The position numbers were made by a program, and so were the translations under genes. DNA of 64,000 nucleotides from NCBI GenBank assembly GCA_011009095.1, contig VTPC01008516.1, forward strand, positions 1 through 64,000, in the 5' to 3' direction. This document shows positions 45,706-59,292 of this stretch, piece after piece. The notes under the pieces are model-generated. The model was not told the origin of the DNA, searched no databases, and was given only the letters and a program-made list of their open reading frames with translations. The stretch is from Ignelater luminosus. Its lineage: Eukaryota > Arthropoda > Insecta > Coleoptera > Elateridae. Numbering within the stretch: the stretch's first letter is position 1; each line of letters starts with the position of its first letter.

Positions 45706-48700
45706 GTATATCGATATAATTAGACAAAGAGAGGCTGAAAAGACTTATGAATTTTTGAAAGTAATACTTAATTGTTCGAGTACTTTGTAACTATAGGCGT
45801 GGCAATTCAATTTAATAAAGAATCAGCGTGTTACCATTTCTTAGTTTCATCAAATAAATTTTGTTTTGTAGTTTATGTTTTAATTCAATTCCATTCTGAC
45901 TCTGCTACAAACAACCTCAGCGTCTTTGACTTGGAGCTGCCGTGAGCAACCTTTTAATTCTTATGTGATGTTTATAGGGCTACTGCTATAGAGAGCGATT
46001 TTTGAGGATGATTTAAAATTCCCTGGTGTATCTTTCGAAGTAACAATCAAAATCTTTGAATTTGATAATTCTATTATAAAAATGCAAAAAACCACGCAAG
46101 TTTTTTATTTTCACAAAATTCCCGAAATCTTGGTTGGCTTACGATGAATAACAATTGTTAAAACTGATCCAATTTCATCATTATTCGAATGGAATACATT
46201 TATTATTTCTTAAGGATATAGAAAATCCTGTGTAATATTCTTCCTTTTAAAAGCGTTTTACTCTAATAGAATTGATGCCGGTGCTGCCACAGATTTGTGT
46301 TGAACTTTCCAAGGTATTTTCTAAGGTATTGCAAGCAGTTACATTAAACTTTCGATTAAAATCATTAAATACCTTCACATTTCTTTTGATTAAATCATAA
46401 ACCAAATTACCGTTGATTGTGACTAAATCTGTTCTTTATATAACATGTTAATCGAGATTTAACATTATCAATCATTTACAAATGATATTAGAATTTTAAA
46501 TTACTACTTACGTATGTGCTCTTTAAATCAGTGGTAGCAGCAAGAAAAGTTCTAGAAATCTTGTGTAATTGTTTTAATTTACTATTTTGGTTTCTTTTTA
46601 AATTATGTCAAATACAAAACCATAAGTTTTAAATTCTGAAAATGTAGATATTAAAAAGAAAATATTCTGTCACAACTTCATTTTAGCGCCATAATAAGCA
46701 CAACGAATAACGTAATGTTTGCAATACACACACGCCCTAAAGTAAAATTTCTGTAAGCATTTTAACAGTAATAAAAAGACGAATATATTTCTGCCTTCTC
46801 GAATTTCCGCCCTACATTTATAAAAAATGTAGGGTTTTTGCAAAACTTTCATGTCAAAATAAAAATTAATGCAGGTACGTGCTCTCACATTCGAGGCACC
46901 ATTTTTCATTATGTGATCACTTCTTTTCTGTTTTTCCGGGAAGGATTTCCTATCAATATTTTTTATTTTGACATTATTTTCGTTTTATTTAAATGGTATA
47001 AATCCTCTATTTTATTCTTGTTCAAACAAAAATTACTTAAAGACGTGTACGTAAGATATTATTTAACTGTCTAGGTCGACCAGTTATATCTACTTAGCAA
47101 TGCTCTTTGAAATGTACAGTTTAATTTGACGTACTAGAATGCTGTATCGTGTCTTGAATTATTAATATGAAATGAATACTAAAATGGAATGACCCGGTTG
47201 GTAATACTTGCAGAACTTCAATTAATTTGGAAATTCAAGCAGAAATGCAGCTTTACTCGAAGGTAACGTCGTACTGGTGGTAGTAGTAATAATAATAATA
47301 ATAATAAATATAAATTATTCCTCTTTTCACAATAATAATATCTCACAGCGAGTTGAATAAAAGATAAATAAAATGTGTCTTTCCTTTGAGATGCTATGCG
47401 GAAATTATCGCCCTCGTGGAAAGCATGTCCCAATTACACGTCCCGCATGTTCGTGACTTTATCCGGGCCTCTGACACACGTTTCATCAGGAAAGCCGAAA
47501 AGACGGATTATCTTTAATTATCTGAGACATCGAATGATGCCAACTCCAATTGTGTCTTAGCAAGAAACCCACACCGGCAAAAAGAGTGTCACGGCAATAG
47601 AGACTTCTGATCAGAGCCGACCGTATTTTTCAGCGAAGTCGTATTTCAGGCGCAGAGATTACTATCTAGAGCTGCGCTTTTTGTACAATGCCGGAGAAAA
47701 TAAGATTGCCATAAAAGTGAAAACCATCTTTCTTCAACTAAATGGATGAACGTGCAGCACACCGAATTATAACAATAAGGCGATTATCCCAGGGGCTTAT
47801 TTATCCGCCCTACCAAAAAGCCCATAGTTAAGATTACTTTTTTTTTATTATTCCTTTGAGAAAATAAAGTTTGTATCTTACTGTATACAAAACTGAACTA
47901 AATATTAAAATTAATAAATTTATCCGTTTTTTTCCTAAAAGGATAAAGCAAAAAATGCCATGTTCATAAAGACTAAAGCTACCTTAATAGGAATCTGTCA
48001 TTTTTCCTCTACCAGCTAAATATATTGACGTATTAGACAAGAATGATTGATTATAGGAACAAAAAGTAATTAAATTGTTCGTCACGGTCTAATCCGTTAT
48101 TCAGAGCAAAAATTTTGTCGTTAAAACATTTATGTTCATTCTTTCGTTCATTAATTATTGTTCTTTCTACTTAAGCTGAAAATAATTAAATTTTCTTATC
48201 ATTTAATTATATTACGGTTAGTATAAAATATTCGCAAAAATAACCAAAAGAAAATTATTATTTGTACTTAAGTTAAAAAAAAGTAAAAGAATGGGAAACG
48301 CTTTAAAAATTTCCACTTTTCTGCAGGAAGTCAGAATTATTATTATTATTAAGAAAAACAAAAGATGGTGATGGTAGCGCCTCCAGCAACATCTTTCTGC
48401 CTCATTCGTCGCCTCTGTTCCTTCATACCTCATTAAGTTTCCCATCTCTGCTTTATCAATCTATGGCTATCGATTCTCTCCCGCTTCATAACGTCTGCGT
48501 TATACACTAAGCCTGATAATCGAAGAACCCGTTCCGCCGGACGTAGTAATGATTTTTATTTGATTTGTTCTAAAGAATAATGGACTATTAATTTTTTCAT
48601 GCCTTAAGCGAGGCGTAAATTTGTACTAGATGTGTTTTAGAATGACGCTATGACCCTAAGGGTTATTTTCAGGATTAAGATTGCGGAATTCTACAACGAA

Positions 48701-51700
48701 TCATTTTAATGGATTTCCTGCGCTTTGTTTAATTGAAATTGTGATTAATGTACTTTTAGTACGATTGGGATTTGATGAAAATGCCAGTCCTAAAAATAAC
48801 TTTAATTTTTAGTGATTTATAGGTACGCATAAAACCCCAGAACGAAAGGTCAAAACGAAATTCAGAGAAATTTTACCTCTTTTCGAAGACAATTATTAAT
48901 GCAATTATTTTTGTTACGATACAAATTAGCATTTCCAAAATTCCGTTAATATAATTTATCTGGATCTGTGAAAGTTGGCGCGAAAGGGAAAAAACGGTAT
49001 TAGTGGAAAGCAGGAAGAACAGAGAAAAACTGAAATTAAATCGCGATGACACACATGAAAAGGTTTTGCGGAGCTGCCTATAAAAAATAGAGCACGTCGT
49101 ATAAGTACCTTTAAAATGCCAGACGCACATGTCAATACGTTTCATCCTCAAATTTTCTCTTGTTTAAGCACAAACCGAGTGAAATCTTTGGATGTATTAG
49201 GGTCTGACTGAGCTGTCGATACGTATTTGTGGCAACTTTTTTACCAGACATCTCTGCAAGTTTGCTTTTTTACTTTCTGAACATCAATATGCTTTTTTTT
49301 CTGTCCTATTTTCGATCATTATCTGGCTTTGTAAAACACTTTTTGACGTACATAGATTTAGTTTTGCTCTCTGATTCTATAGGAAATGAAGGATTTATAA
49401 ACTTTTTGAAATGAAAAAAATGCGTTTTACCTTAACTTGACTCTTGGCGTTAAAATTCTCATATTAAAAAAATTCTTTTTGTTCTCGCCAACCGACAGTA
49501 TTTCAGCGTTGTCATTTACGTTGCGGATTACGCTGTCAAATATTTTCTATCCTTTTGGTAATTACATTATCAAGTTTGAGCTTGTAAAGATAAATAAAGG
49601 TGAGCTATAACATTTCAACAAATTAAAATTCTTTCCTCACGGTATTGGTGCTTATTTGGGGTACTTCTTACTTGGGTGTGTTAATTGTATTTCATTCAAG
49701 AACTTGTATGTTTAGTTCAAAATAATAATACGCAAAATCATGTTCAAATACCTTTAAAATTTTCGTTGGTATTTTATTTGTACTTAAGTATGAGTGATTT
49801 CATCAAAAGTAATTTTTACAGTTGCACCATATCAAAAAATCTTTATTTTTGATTATTTTTTGTGCCAAGAACAACAAACATAGGCACACTTTGACTAGTT
49901 TCTATCTATTTCTAGAAAAGCTGGAATCTCTAGGAATGTCGAGAAATTGCAAGTTATGACAAAATAAGGTTAAATGAGCCTTGCACCTAAACGAAAATAT
50001 CATAGTAAATTATAATACAAGTTAGAAGATGAGTAGTTTAATATACAATATATAAGATATAATTTTTTTAAGTAAAAATCAATAATCCAACAATCAATAA
50101 AAGCTAACTAATCAAAATTCAAATTCACATTTCTAAATTGCACAAGAATTATCAAATTTCCTCATTTCACTTTTCTTCAAAATATGACGGACAAATTTTT
50201 CATCACATCGTGTTATGTTAAAATTTTGTCAAAAACGCTGATACATTTGGAAATATTGATGATTATCAATTTTGATCATTTTAAAAGAAACCTTTTTCTG
50301 CCAAACAAAATATCGGTTAGTAGATTCAAAATAGTTTGCATTTACTTAGTTTTCAGATATGCACAAATTATTCGCACAAAATTTAAGAAAAAAGTCGAAA
50401 ATTCATATTTAATGCAAATTTTTTTGATGGATACTGCATTATTTTGACATTAGAAAATAAGTCCTGCTTTCGTTATGGTTACAAAATAGTGTTGGTTTGG
50501 TTTACGGTAAGTCAAAGTTTTATTGCTTATCGAAAAAGAATTTTTTTGAATTCAACTGTTAGATACCAATTCGACTACAGATTCGTAATTTGGAGGTAAC
50601 TGCACATTAAGCAAAATATATCTATTAAAAATTCTTAGTTGCCTTTCGTACACTACATTTTTTCGTCTAATCGGAAGAAAAATAAATCTATTTAGAATTT
50701 TTTTTTTGATAATGCTTGAGCTTAGGTGGTTTGATAAAATTCTTCTAATATCAGTTTTCATTATCTTGAATTAATCGGTCGGTATTTGATACACACTTAA
50801 TTTGTTCCTTCTAGTTGTCAAAAAATTTTCTTGTTTCTTCAACTTGCTCTAAATTTTTTGCTGAAGTGTTCCCATGGGTAGCACACTTACAATATATCAT
50901 AACCATAATTCTTTTGTTGTGTCTTTAAATAGATATAAACAAACTTCTTTTCTGTATCAGCTTAGCTAGTAGATGTTGCAAAAATATCCTTCCAGTTGGC
51001 CTTACTTACTCTAGCCCAGGAAAAGCTGCTTCAGCCAATTTCAATGGTTGAGTTTTAACGTAATCTTAAATTTCCAAAAAGTCGAGTAAAACCTTTTAAA
51101 GCTGATTTCAATAACTCTAAATGAGACTTCTTTTTATTGAGATATTTGAATTTACCCTTGCATCTTAATTATTTGAGTCTGGAATCTTTAATTGTTTCGG
51201 TCACTTCTTAAACTTACTAAAACTTATTTATGAGAAACGGCAAATACACAGACATACTCAAAACCTCACAAATCTTACTGCTCAATGCTGGTGGTGTTTT
51301 TGAACTGTGAATTGCTAAATTTAAGGGTACCGCAGCTTAAGGAAAAATGTTTAAATAAATTTTGGAAATAGACATTTTGTATTTCTTTGAGTTTAATGTA
51401 CCATGAAGAAACAAACTTGGCTACCAAAAAGAAAAAAAGATACAGAGCCTAAGGGGTATGATAGTCACTAAAACAAGAAAAAGGTTACCAAGATACACCC
51501 GCATATTAATACTTTTGAGGATAGATACTAAGCGCTGTAGTTGTGCCACAGAAATGACAGACATGCCAATCATGGAGTGAAAAATGTCAGCAACTACAGG
51601 TATTCAATTTTGTTTCAAAATCTGATTATTCTACAAGGCTGGAGTTTTGTCAATGGATTCTATAAAAATGTGCTGTAAATCCAAACTCTAATTGATATTT
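45706..51700. other. Intron 2, central part: no recognised gene
   Basis: The stretch is mostly AT-rich, with an AAT microsatellite at 47277-47308. Two stretches (47380-47830 and 48360-48560) are clearly richer in G+C and less repetitive; they could be conserved non-coding elements or unrecognised relics. No open frame here shows a known motif. Confidence 0.5.
47277..47308. repeat. (AAT)n microsatellite
   Basis: A run of TAGTAGTAATAATAAT and further AAT units in intron DNA. The leucine-run frame on the minus strand is caused by it. Confidence 0.93.
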
Positions 51701-51704
51701 TGTT

Positions 51705-51840
51705 TACAGGTGAAGCTGAATTTACTAGAAATGGTGTTGTGAACGTCCATAATACTTCCGTATGGGCGGACGAAGATCCCCATAGTACAACTGAATCAAG
51801 ATGTCAGCATCCGTATTCAAGAAATGTTTGAATGAGTATA
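51705..51840 (+). pseudogene. Transposase fragment, Tc1/mariner superfamily
   Basis: The plus-strand frame reads GEAEFTRNGVVNVHNTSVWA then DEDPHSTTESRCQHPYSRNV and meets a TGA where the family usually has W (NVWCGI). This is the segment around the first catalytic acidic residue of insect Tc1/mariner-type transposases (pattern EA.F...G..N.HN.H.W..E.PH). Only about 40 codons are clear. The overlapping minus-strand frame 51725-51988 is its shadow. No termini were found. Confidence 0.65.
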
Positions 51841-54800
51841 TTAGAAAATCAACAACACCAGTGTTAGTTGGAACTTTTTTTTCAAACATCAGAAAAACAT
51901 TTGGTGACTTGATGTACAAAGTTAAAGATTTACTCTCTGCTTGCGGAAAGTAGAAATAAATGCATAACCACACCTTTCTCACTTTCACAACATTTTATTT
52001 TTGAATTTTTTTTAATTTTCAACGTTTGAAGAAAAATTATGTTTTATTCAATGCAAAAGCTACCTTTTGTGGTTCGTCAGTCACGATGAAGCTTCATTCG
52101 CTGGGAGAAATACATGAACTTCTTGTGGTCCCTAAGTCTCTTGACCTAATTTTCTAAAACATTCTAAACATTTTTGTTTATTTTGATGGGTATTATACGC
52201 CTTAAAAATCAGCAGTATTCTTTCTAAAGCATCCTGTGTTTACTATTTATGATGTCACAAACTAAGGTCACTCTGGTGATGTTTATGTTATGAGAGTCAA
52301 TAGATAAATCTTATTAATGGTATCGAGACTCTAAGACTCTAAGAAATACGAAGTCAATTAACAGAAGGCGTAGTGATGCATGTATGAAAGCAACTCAAGG
52401 GTGCTTTTGTTTATCTAAGCAATTCTATAGCCTACTAATGTCTGTGTGATTTATTTAAGGTGAAATCATTCCAAAGAGAGAGAGGAACCACAAAACATAT
52501 CCAAGGACTAAATTATGTTAAGGTATTATTTTGTAATTGCTGACGGAGATCTCTTGAAAAATACCTTTTATACATTTATTGAACAAAGCAAGTAAACAAA
52601 ACCATGTACAAAGTACATGTAAGAACAAGCAAAGGCTGTACTATGCTAATTATAAGGTTCTTAAAAAATGCTACCTGATATTTACTAGGCCTTGTTCGTT
52701 GTTGTGATAGGCAAACCTCGCTGTATTTGTTATATCTTTGTTATCAAAAGTATTTGTTATAGTCACCCACCTTATACTCGTACGTGTAAATCACATTTTA
52801 GGTTTCATTGCTAAAATTCCAAAGCAGTCACTTTGACAAATTCCTTAAATGTGTAAACAGCAATTAGTAACAGGACAAACCATTTAGAGTTAACATTGTG
52901 ATTCAGGTTTATGCTGCATTGAAAAATTATATGTCACAGGATGTTTAAATATTCCTAGATAACAATAAGAATGAATTGTTGTTTTTTCTATTTTTCATTA
53001 CTCTATGGATCCCTTAGTTGGCGAAATTGAAAATCATCTACTACTATATTTTTAAACATCGAAGTATTCTTTAAAATAAATAAAATGTAACTAAGAAAAT
53101 CAGTTTTCCAGAAACATGATTTTCTACTCATATTTCCAATTAAGAGAATTTAATACAGCACGGAAACAAATAATGAGAACAATAAATAATTTCCAAGTTA
53201 TGTATTCAGTTTCACACCTTCAACTGTTTTGAAGAAATGATTGTGTTTTGTTTCGACAGTTTTGTAGTAAAATAAGAAAAAACACTTTTTATATACCTGA
53301 ACAATTTACCTTGATCAAGTGAAATTATAAGAGCAAAATGATTAAAATTTGATTTTTATCTGTATTTATAGAAAGCAGCCATCAAATATAACACGATTGA
53401 ATTTTATATTTTATTTTCCAAGCTGACAAAAAGATTATTAAGGTTGATCATTTCGAAGAATGACAGATACAACCGAAAGTTAGGAGAAAGTTAAAGGTTA
53501 AGCGGAATCTAAAAATTGTTTCAAAAAGTTCTTTCCCCATGTGATCAAAGCGTTTGTAAACATAACAAGATAAATCATTTATACATAAGTTACTAAACAA
53601 ACCAAAGATGTAGTCTTTTCTCATTTATCCCTCTGTGGAGCATCATTTCTTAAATAAAAAGCTCTCAATGAATGTCACCTTGATTGACCTAAACTTAGTT
53701 ATATTACTTATATAAAAATGCTTTGGTATTTAAACCCATATTGTTTTAGCGAAACTACCTACGGGTCCAGTTTTTGATTCCTACGTGTCCAGTTTTTGAT
53801 TAAATAAAATATTACGTTCTTGACCTTTCATTCAGAGAAATCTCCAATAATTAATTATTAAAAATAGAATGTTTGTTCTTTCCTTCTTTCTTTTAATGAA
53901 TTCTTTAATACGCACAATATGTCTGAAAAAACAAAAGAACTTATTAAAGAAGACAGAAATAAAAATTATTATTGTAGGAAGTGTACATGAATATACTACT
54001 ACCTACGTAAAAAATAATTATTACATAGGGATTGTACTGGGTGTCCTAAATTCGATGGTAATAAATGAGTGTCTTTGCTATTAGTGCATTTACCAGAAAA
54101 AAGATTGATTAACATTAACAAAAGAAGCCGTCTTGAATTATTAAAAAATGCGCAAACTGAAAAATATGATAATAATTGAAAGGGCTAGGAAAACTTCTTA
54201 AGAAGACTTTTGGTAATATTGGAGTGTTTCACTTTAATCAACAGTTCTAAGATATGTGTTCGTGTTTAGTATACATCAAACTGTAAAATAACTCGGCAAT
54301 AAAGTGTTTTTCTAATTTTTACAATTCTTTTAAAGAAAAGGTACCTACTAAGAAACTCTTACCAATTTTGACAAGGTTAATAATGAATTCAGAATTGCTA
54401 CCGAGAATGTTTCATCTATTAAGTTTTTGGACAGGACTGTTTGAAGTATTAAACGCTGTCAACAGTAATGGTTCACCACATCTAACTAGCTAGATTGGCA
54501 TAAGCAATTCTAGAACTTTTAATAAACTAGTGAAGATTTGAAGGGCAATAAACAATTTTTTTCTGGAAAAAAAGACAAAATGCAAAAATTATTGCTGGCC
54601 TTTCAAAATAAAAGTTGAGGTGTTATAGTTTATTAGTTACCTTTTTTAAGCAGCCACTGCCTTTTTTCATTTTTAAGCATTTCATAAACTTTTCTGCCAG
54701 GCTTTTCTTTAAGACTGATTTAAATTGAACAGGTGCGTTTTTAATAGTGATAAGAAAATTATCTAAATATTTTGGGGAAGTAATATTTCTACCATCAAGA

Positions 54801-55636
54801 TTCTGAACGTAAGGCCTTGCCTTACAATTTGAGAACAATGGTCTAAACTTTAGCAATATAGTGGGCTGTAGTTGGCACTCCAAACGCAAGCCAAGTACCC
54901 ACATTCGCAATATAACGATAGAGTTAAAAACGCTGACCATATACTCTATCCATACTTCTGTATGATAGGTGAAAGTGCAAGATCTAAACGTTCCTACTAA
55001 TTCAAGTGGAGTTTCGTATTGAAACACTGTTAGTATTACATTTTCAATAAATCTTCTGTGACTGCAACAGTTACAATGAATCAATAAACAGACATTTATT
55101 GAAATAAACAAGCAATTTCTATATATTTTTTTGAGATATTTTTTTATCTTTTAACTAATAACGGCAGCGTTGTACTCCCACTCAGTTGGCGCTATTTTAA
55201 CATCTGCCACTTAAAGTTTGTCTTCACACAGTGTTACGACCAGGAGTCTGTATCGCCGTTAGAAGTGCATGGAGTTGACAAAATAATCTCAGCACGTGCT
55301 TGACAGTTGTGGTTGATGACAGTTGGAAAACCAAATTTGGTAAACAAAACCACATAGAATTTCTCAAGGTTTAGTCTTTAGTATGTTCCTTTTGATGAAC
55401 TGCTTAACATGATTAACGAGACCCAAATTACCATTGGATAGATCAACTCGGATAATCATGAAACTAAAAAGTAACTTTAAAGTCAATCATTACATTTTTT
55501 TTGAGCTGTGTGCAGAAAATTAAAAAACGAAAACATTGAAAAAGGGTGTTGTAACTAAAGCAAAATTAATTTGGATTTCTAAATAGACTTCAGACCAACC
55601 CAGACAATATATCAAGGTTTTGTATTGGTACTCCGT
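51841..55636. other. Intron 2: no recognised gene
   Basis: The longest open frame in this part is 162 codons on the minus strand at 54623-55111, with a lysine-rich end (KKGSGCLKK). It has no start context, motif or neighbour that supports a gene, and I do not recognise it. A transposon fragment is as likely as chance. Nothing else was supported. Confidence 0.4.
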
Positions 55637-55907
55637 GCACGATGTTTCTGGGTTGTAAAAGGCCATGCTTTCATTTTCTTAAGTTGAAAGTGTTTTCTTT
55701 TTTTAAAAAATTGCCGCACCTGCGGCTGTATTTGGCGCCGTTGCAGGATCAAAAATTTTGCACAAACGTTTGCTTTGTTAAAAAGAGACCAAGTTTTCCT
55801 TATATTTTGCATCTACAGATTTACAAAACAAAGGCAACAGCGTGAGGTCAAACTCTCATAAAATCTGTCATTTTGCCATAGCCATATACGACCCAGAAAC
55901 ATCGTGA
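55637..55907. repeat. Inverted repeat of about 30 bp enclosing 200 bp
   Basis: CACGATGTTTCTGGGTTGTA at 55637 has its imperfect reverse complement ending at 55907 (read inwards CACGATGTTTCTGGGTCGTA). The pairing continues for about 10 further bases with differences. The 271-bp unit has no clear coding content; it could be a small MITE or foldback element. Target duplication was not evident. Confidence 0.7.
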
Positions 55908-57882
55908 ACGCTGTATATATCAGAGTCATTTAAAATTAGTTGTTCTTTGAGCACTTCGTAGAGGTCATATTTAAATGTTTTAATACCAGTTAGTCTCAAG
56001 GATATCGAAATCATACTACCAATTTAAATAAAAACAAATCGTCAACGTGGTCTGAAGACTTGAGGTTTATGCAATATGCAAGCAATGAAAAACAAAGCAT
56101 ACCACGAGAGAACCAAATGATTATTATACGAAGCATGCCAGCTTGGTTGTTCTAACTGTTTTCATTATTAAACTGAACATCTTAGAAGATTTGGACAGTC
56201 TTACGTACAAGCAGGAACGACTTAAATGAAAGGGGCACCAGTGGTCAAAAATTCAATTTCATTAACGATTTACGGCAAAAACAGTAACAGAGGAACCGCT
56301 ACCTTCTGACAAGTGTCGATAATGTAAAACGATTTGGAAGACTATCACAAAAGGCCTTGAAATAGAAGGGAAGAAACTTGCAGTTAGACAGAATGTGAGA
56401 ATTAAAAATAACAAAAATTGATCGAGCTAAAATGTATCAGAAATTGACTTTATTGTGAATTTTCAAGACGGCAAATTTTATCAATTTGGTATCAAAACTG
56501 GCAAATTGAAGTCGCTGTACAGTTACTAGAAACCAATTTGGATAGTGCAAAAAAAGTTCCAACCTACGAACGTGGAGGAATATGATTTTCTCAGGAAATA
56601 GTGTAGATGAATGAATGAATTCTACCTCCATCGACTGTTTCTTCTAGAAGTTTTGAGAAATAGTTAAAGAGGATTTTCATAACAGCAATTCAAATAATAG
56701 CTTTTTCCTTCTTTGCGTGGGTGCGTGCTTTTATTTCTTTTCATAAGCAGTTATTGTAGTTGGATTGCAAAAAGCTTTTTCAAATCAGCGCTTCACATAG
56801 ATCAAAAGCCAAAAAGAACAAATAAGGTTTTGAAAATCCGTAATAGTAACTTTCTGGTTTTTAAAACAGGCAATCTTAGCAAAATCAATAGGCTAAACTA
56901 ACCACTTATTGATGTTTATATCTATCGATATAACTGTTTTAACTTATAAAATTGCAAAACCTACAACCAAGTGTCAAGGCAATTAATTTAAAAACTGTTC
57001 AAACTTAAGCTATTCTTATGCAGTTTTAGTCTTATCAAAAACTATTTTAAGAATTTGTTGTAAACAAAAAGGTCTTTGGATATAAAGTTTATTGGCTAAA
57101 AGTTTTCATATTAGACACTTATAAAACCAATAGTAGCTACAAATTCCTAAATGCTTAAATACGTGATAAATAAGACTTTAAAAAATAAGCGGATGTGTTT
57201 GGAAGGATGAATGTATTTTTTCTATTTTAATTCTGATTATTGTTGATTGACTAAGAATGTTATAGTAATGTTCAAAATTCTAATATACGCGCAAAATTGC
57301 AATTGAATAACAACAGATAGTAGTTTATAGCAGTCAAAAATCAGCATGTCCTCAATTCTTTTTAATGCTTCTTCGCGATAGCATTCTTTTCATCAAGACA
57401 ATATCTTACTTAAAAGACATGCCGTAACGGTTACTAAAAAAGAATTTTCAAGTCTTGTATACTTAAGATACATATTTTCCAGAAAGACAAATACAATTTA
57501 TTGTGCAATTAATAACAAAATTATTACAAAATGGGAACTTTCTATAATTCCTTATTAATGTAAATACACGATCTTGTAGAAATATCGTAAGAATTTTCTA
57601 ACTTTTTACTTGAGGTTGCGTTAACTAAAACAATTTTTAAATACATACTACATACCAGTAGTTACATATAAACAGTTATTTATTATAAGAAACTGAAGAA
57701 AGGGAAAAAATGTAAACATTAACCAAAGCAACAAGAAAGTATTTTTGTTCTTACGTTTTACTAAACGTACGAGCTAATGAGTAGGTACGCAATCGAGGAG
57801 CCAAGGAGTTTCTATTCAAAGCTTCCCATTTACAAAGATACAAAAGAGAAGATTAGGAAAAAGGGGATAATATAACACTTAC
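55908..57882. other. Intron 2, right end: no gene
   Basis: AT-rich non-coding DNA; no feature was recognised. The donor of the intron (GTAAG, minus strand) is at 57882-57878. Confidence 0.55.
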
Positions 57883-58013
57883 GTCGTGCAGCCAGGTTAG
57901 ACGTCTCCAATGAGGGTTGGCTTTGACGTGGCACTCGAAGTAGACGTCGTCTCCTTCCTTGATGTCATCAGCATTGAGGGTGCTTCCGAGACGTAAGGAC
58001 ACTATCGGGGGGT
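57883..58013 (-). CDS. Sidestep-family gene, exon with the first half of an Ig domain (Ig4-like)
   Basis: This 131-bp internal exon consists of two bases completing a split Tyr codon plus 43 codons (phase 1 in, phase 0 out). The acceptor GCATTGTTCCAG ends at 58014 and the donor GTAAGT starts at 57882 on the minus strand. The protein reads (Y)PPIVSLRLGSTLNADDIK, then EGDDVYFECHVKANPHWRRL and TWLHD. The first disulfide Cys is in YFEC and the core Trp is in LTW. The DVYFEC.VKANP.....TW.H pattern is a strong Sidestep-family signature. The YPP motif marks the linker after the preceding Ig domain. Its splice partner exons are 62666-62810 upstream and 34836-34995 downstream, both in frame. A 22.9-kb intron splits this single Ig domain. 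Confidence 0.94.
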
Positions 58014-59292
58014 CTGGAACAATGCGCCATTGTCAGTAGAGAGCAAAAACAGTTCCGGAAACATATAAATCATTGATAGACTACTGCTGTGTATTCTGCT
58101 GTCAACGTTTCATAAACAATGCTTCAAGAAAATGAACAGATTCGAAGAAAAGACTTCTATTGTATGGTTCAATTTTCATCACTGCTGTTATTTCTGACAT
58201 TAATCAACTATCTCAAATTGAGACTTTATAGTTTCGGATGCAGTTATAAAATACTTAGGTTGTTAGTAAAATAAATATTGAATGAAACGCAGTGTGCAGG
58301 TTTAATATGCAAAGTCTATATTTCATCACCATTTAGAAGGCGCAGCTTACTCGTTCATCGATGTTATTTATACCGAGCAATGATGCAAATTTCTGTAGTG
58401 CGGATATGGCATTTTAATTACTATAAAAGTTATACGAGCTCTCGGAGACATTTTATTGGTTATTGCCTCATTGCAGCGCCATATTTTAATGTAATAACCT
58501 GACAAGTACTAAAATGCTCGCCCATAAAGCAAAATTGCAATTAGAGGGTAACACGAGAGAACAGGATCGAAAGCTTACAGAATTATGTACAAACTTTTTG
58601 TAAAATGATTAATACATTGTAATTTTACAGCAAATTACAAATTTGCATGTTGCACACTATTATTATCTAATTAATTAAAGCTTGCAGCAAATAACGTAGA
58701 AATTAAATTATTTCTATTTGAAGCTACAACGAGGATATTATTAAATTGAAATTTAGAACAATTGCAAGTAACAATTACAAAATAATGTAATATTATTATA
58801 CAGAGATTTCTGTACATCTTTGTTTATAAATAGTTCTGAAAAGTGGAAAATTTAACAAAAATGCACCGATTAAGCAAATCAGTACAAACTAACTAAATTT
58901 ATTCATCAATTGCTGATTGCGTTGTTTAAATTGTTCTTCAATTAAGGTAAATTCAGCACAAACAACACAGGAACTTTTTTGTACTGTTATTCAATTAGAA
59001 AGCAGTTCAACTTAATAAATTTAATTGTCTTAATTTTAAATGTCGAATTCTGCCTTTTACTAATAAATTTAAATCAACAACAGTTTCTTATGTAAATATT
59101 CATTTTCATGTACTACAAGTTGAATTTCAATAAATTAATATCTCACTAACACCGGTAGCTTTTTCTCAAATACAGTTATTGTCCAGCAATTAACACTTCT
59201 TTATATGCTCAAAACAGCATAAACCAAGCTATCAAGTTATCGCACTATATATCTAATTTTGGCGGTTTTCTATATCACTAAACGCCGTCATA
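58014..59292. other. Intron 1, left part: no gene
   Basis: No coding region was recognised. A stretch at 58290-58500 is less AT-rich and keeps an open frame of 74 codons on the plus strand without known motifs; it may be a conserved intronic element. Confidence 0.45.

Noticed and set aside
47218..47433. 71-codon frame with a leucine run
   Set aside because: Produced by the AAT microsatellite read on the minus strand.
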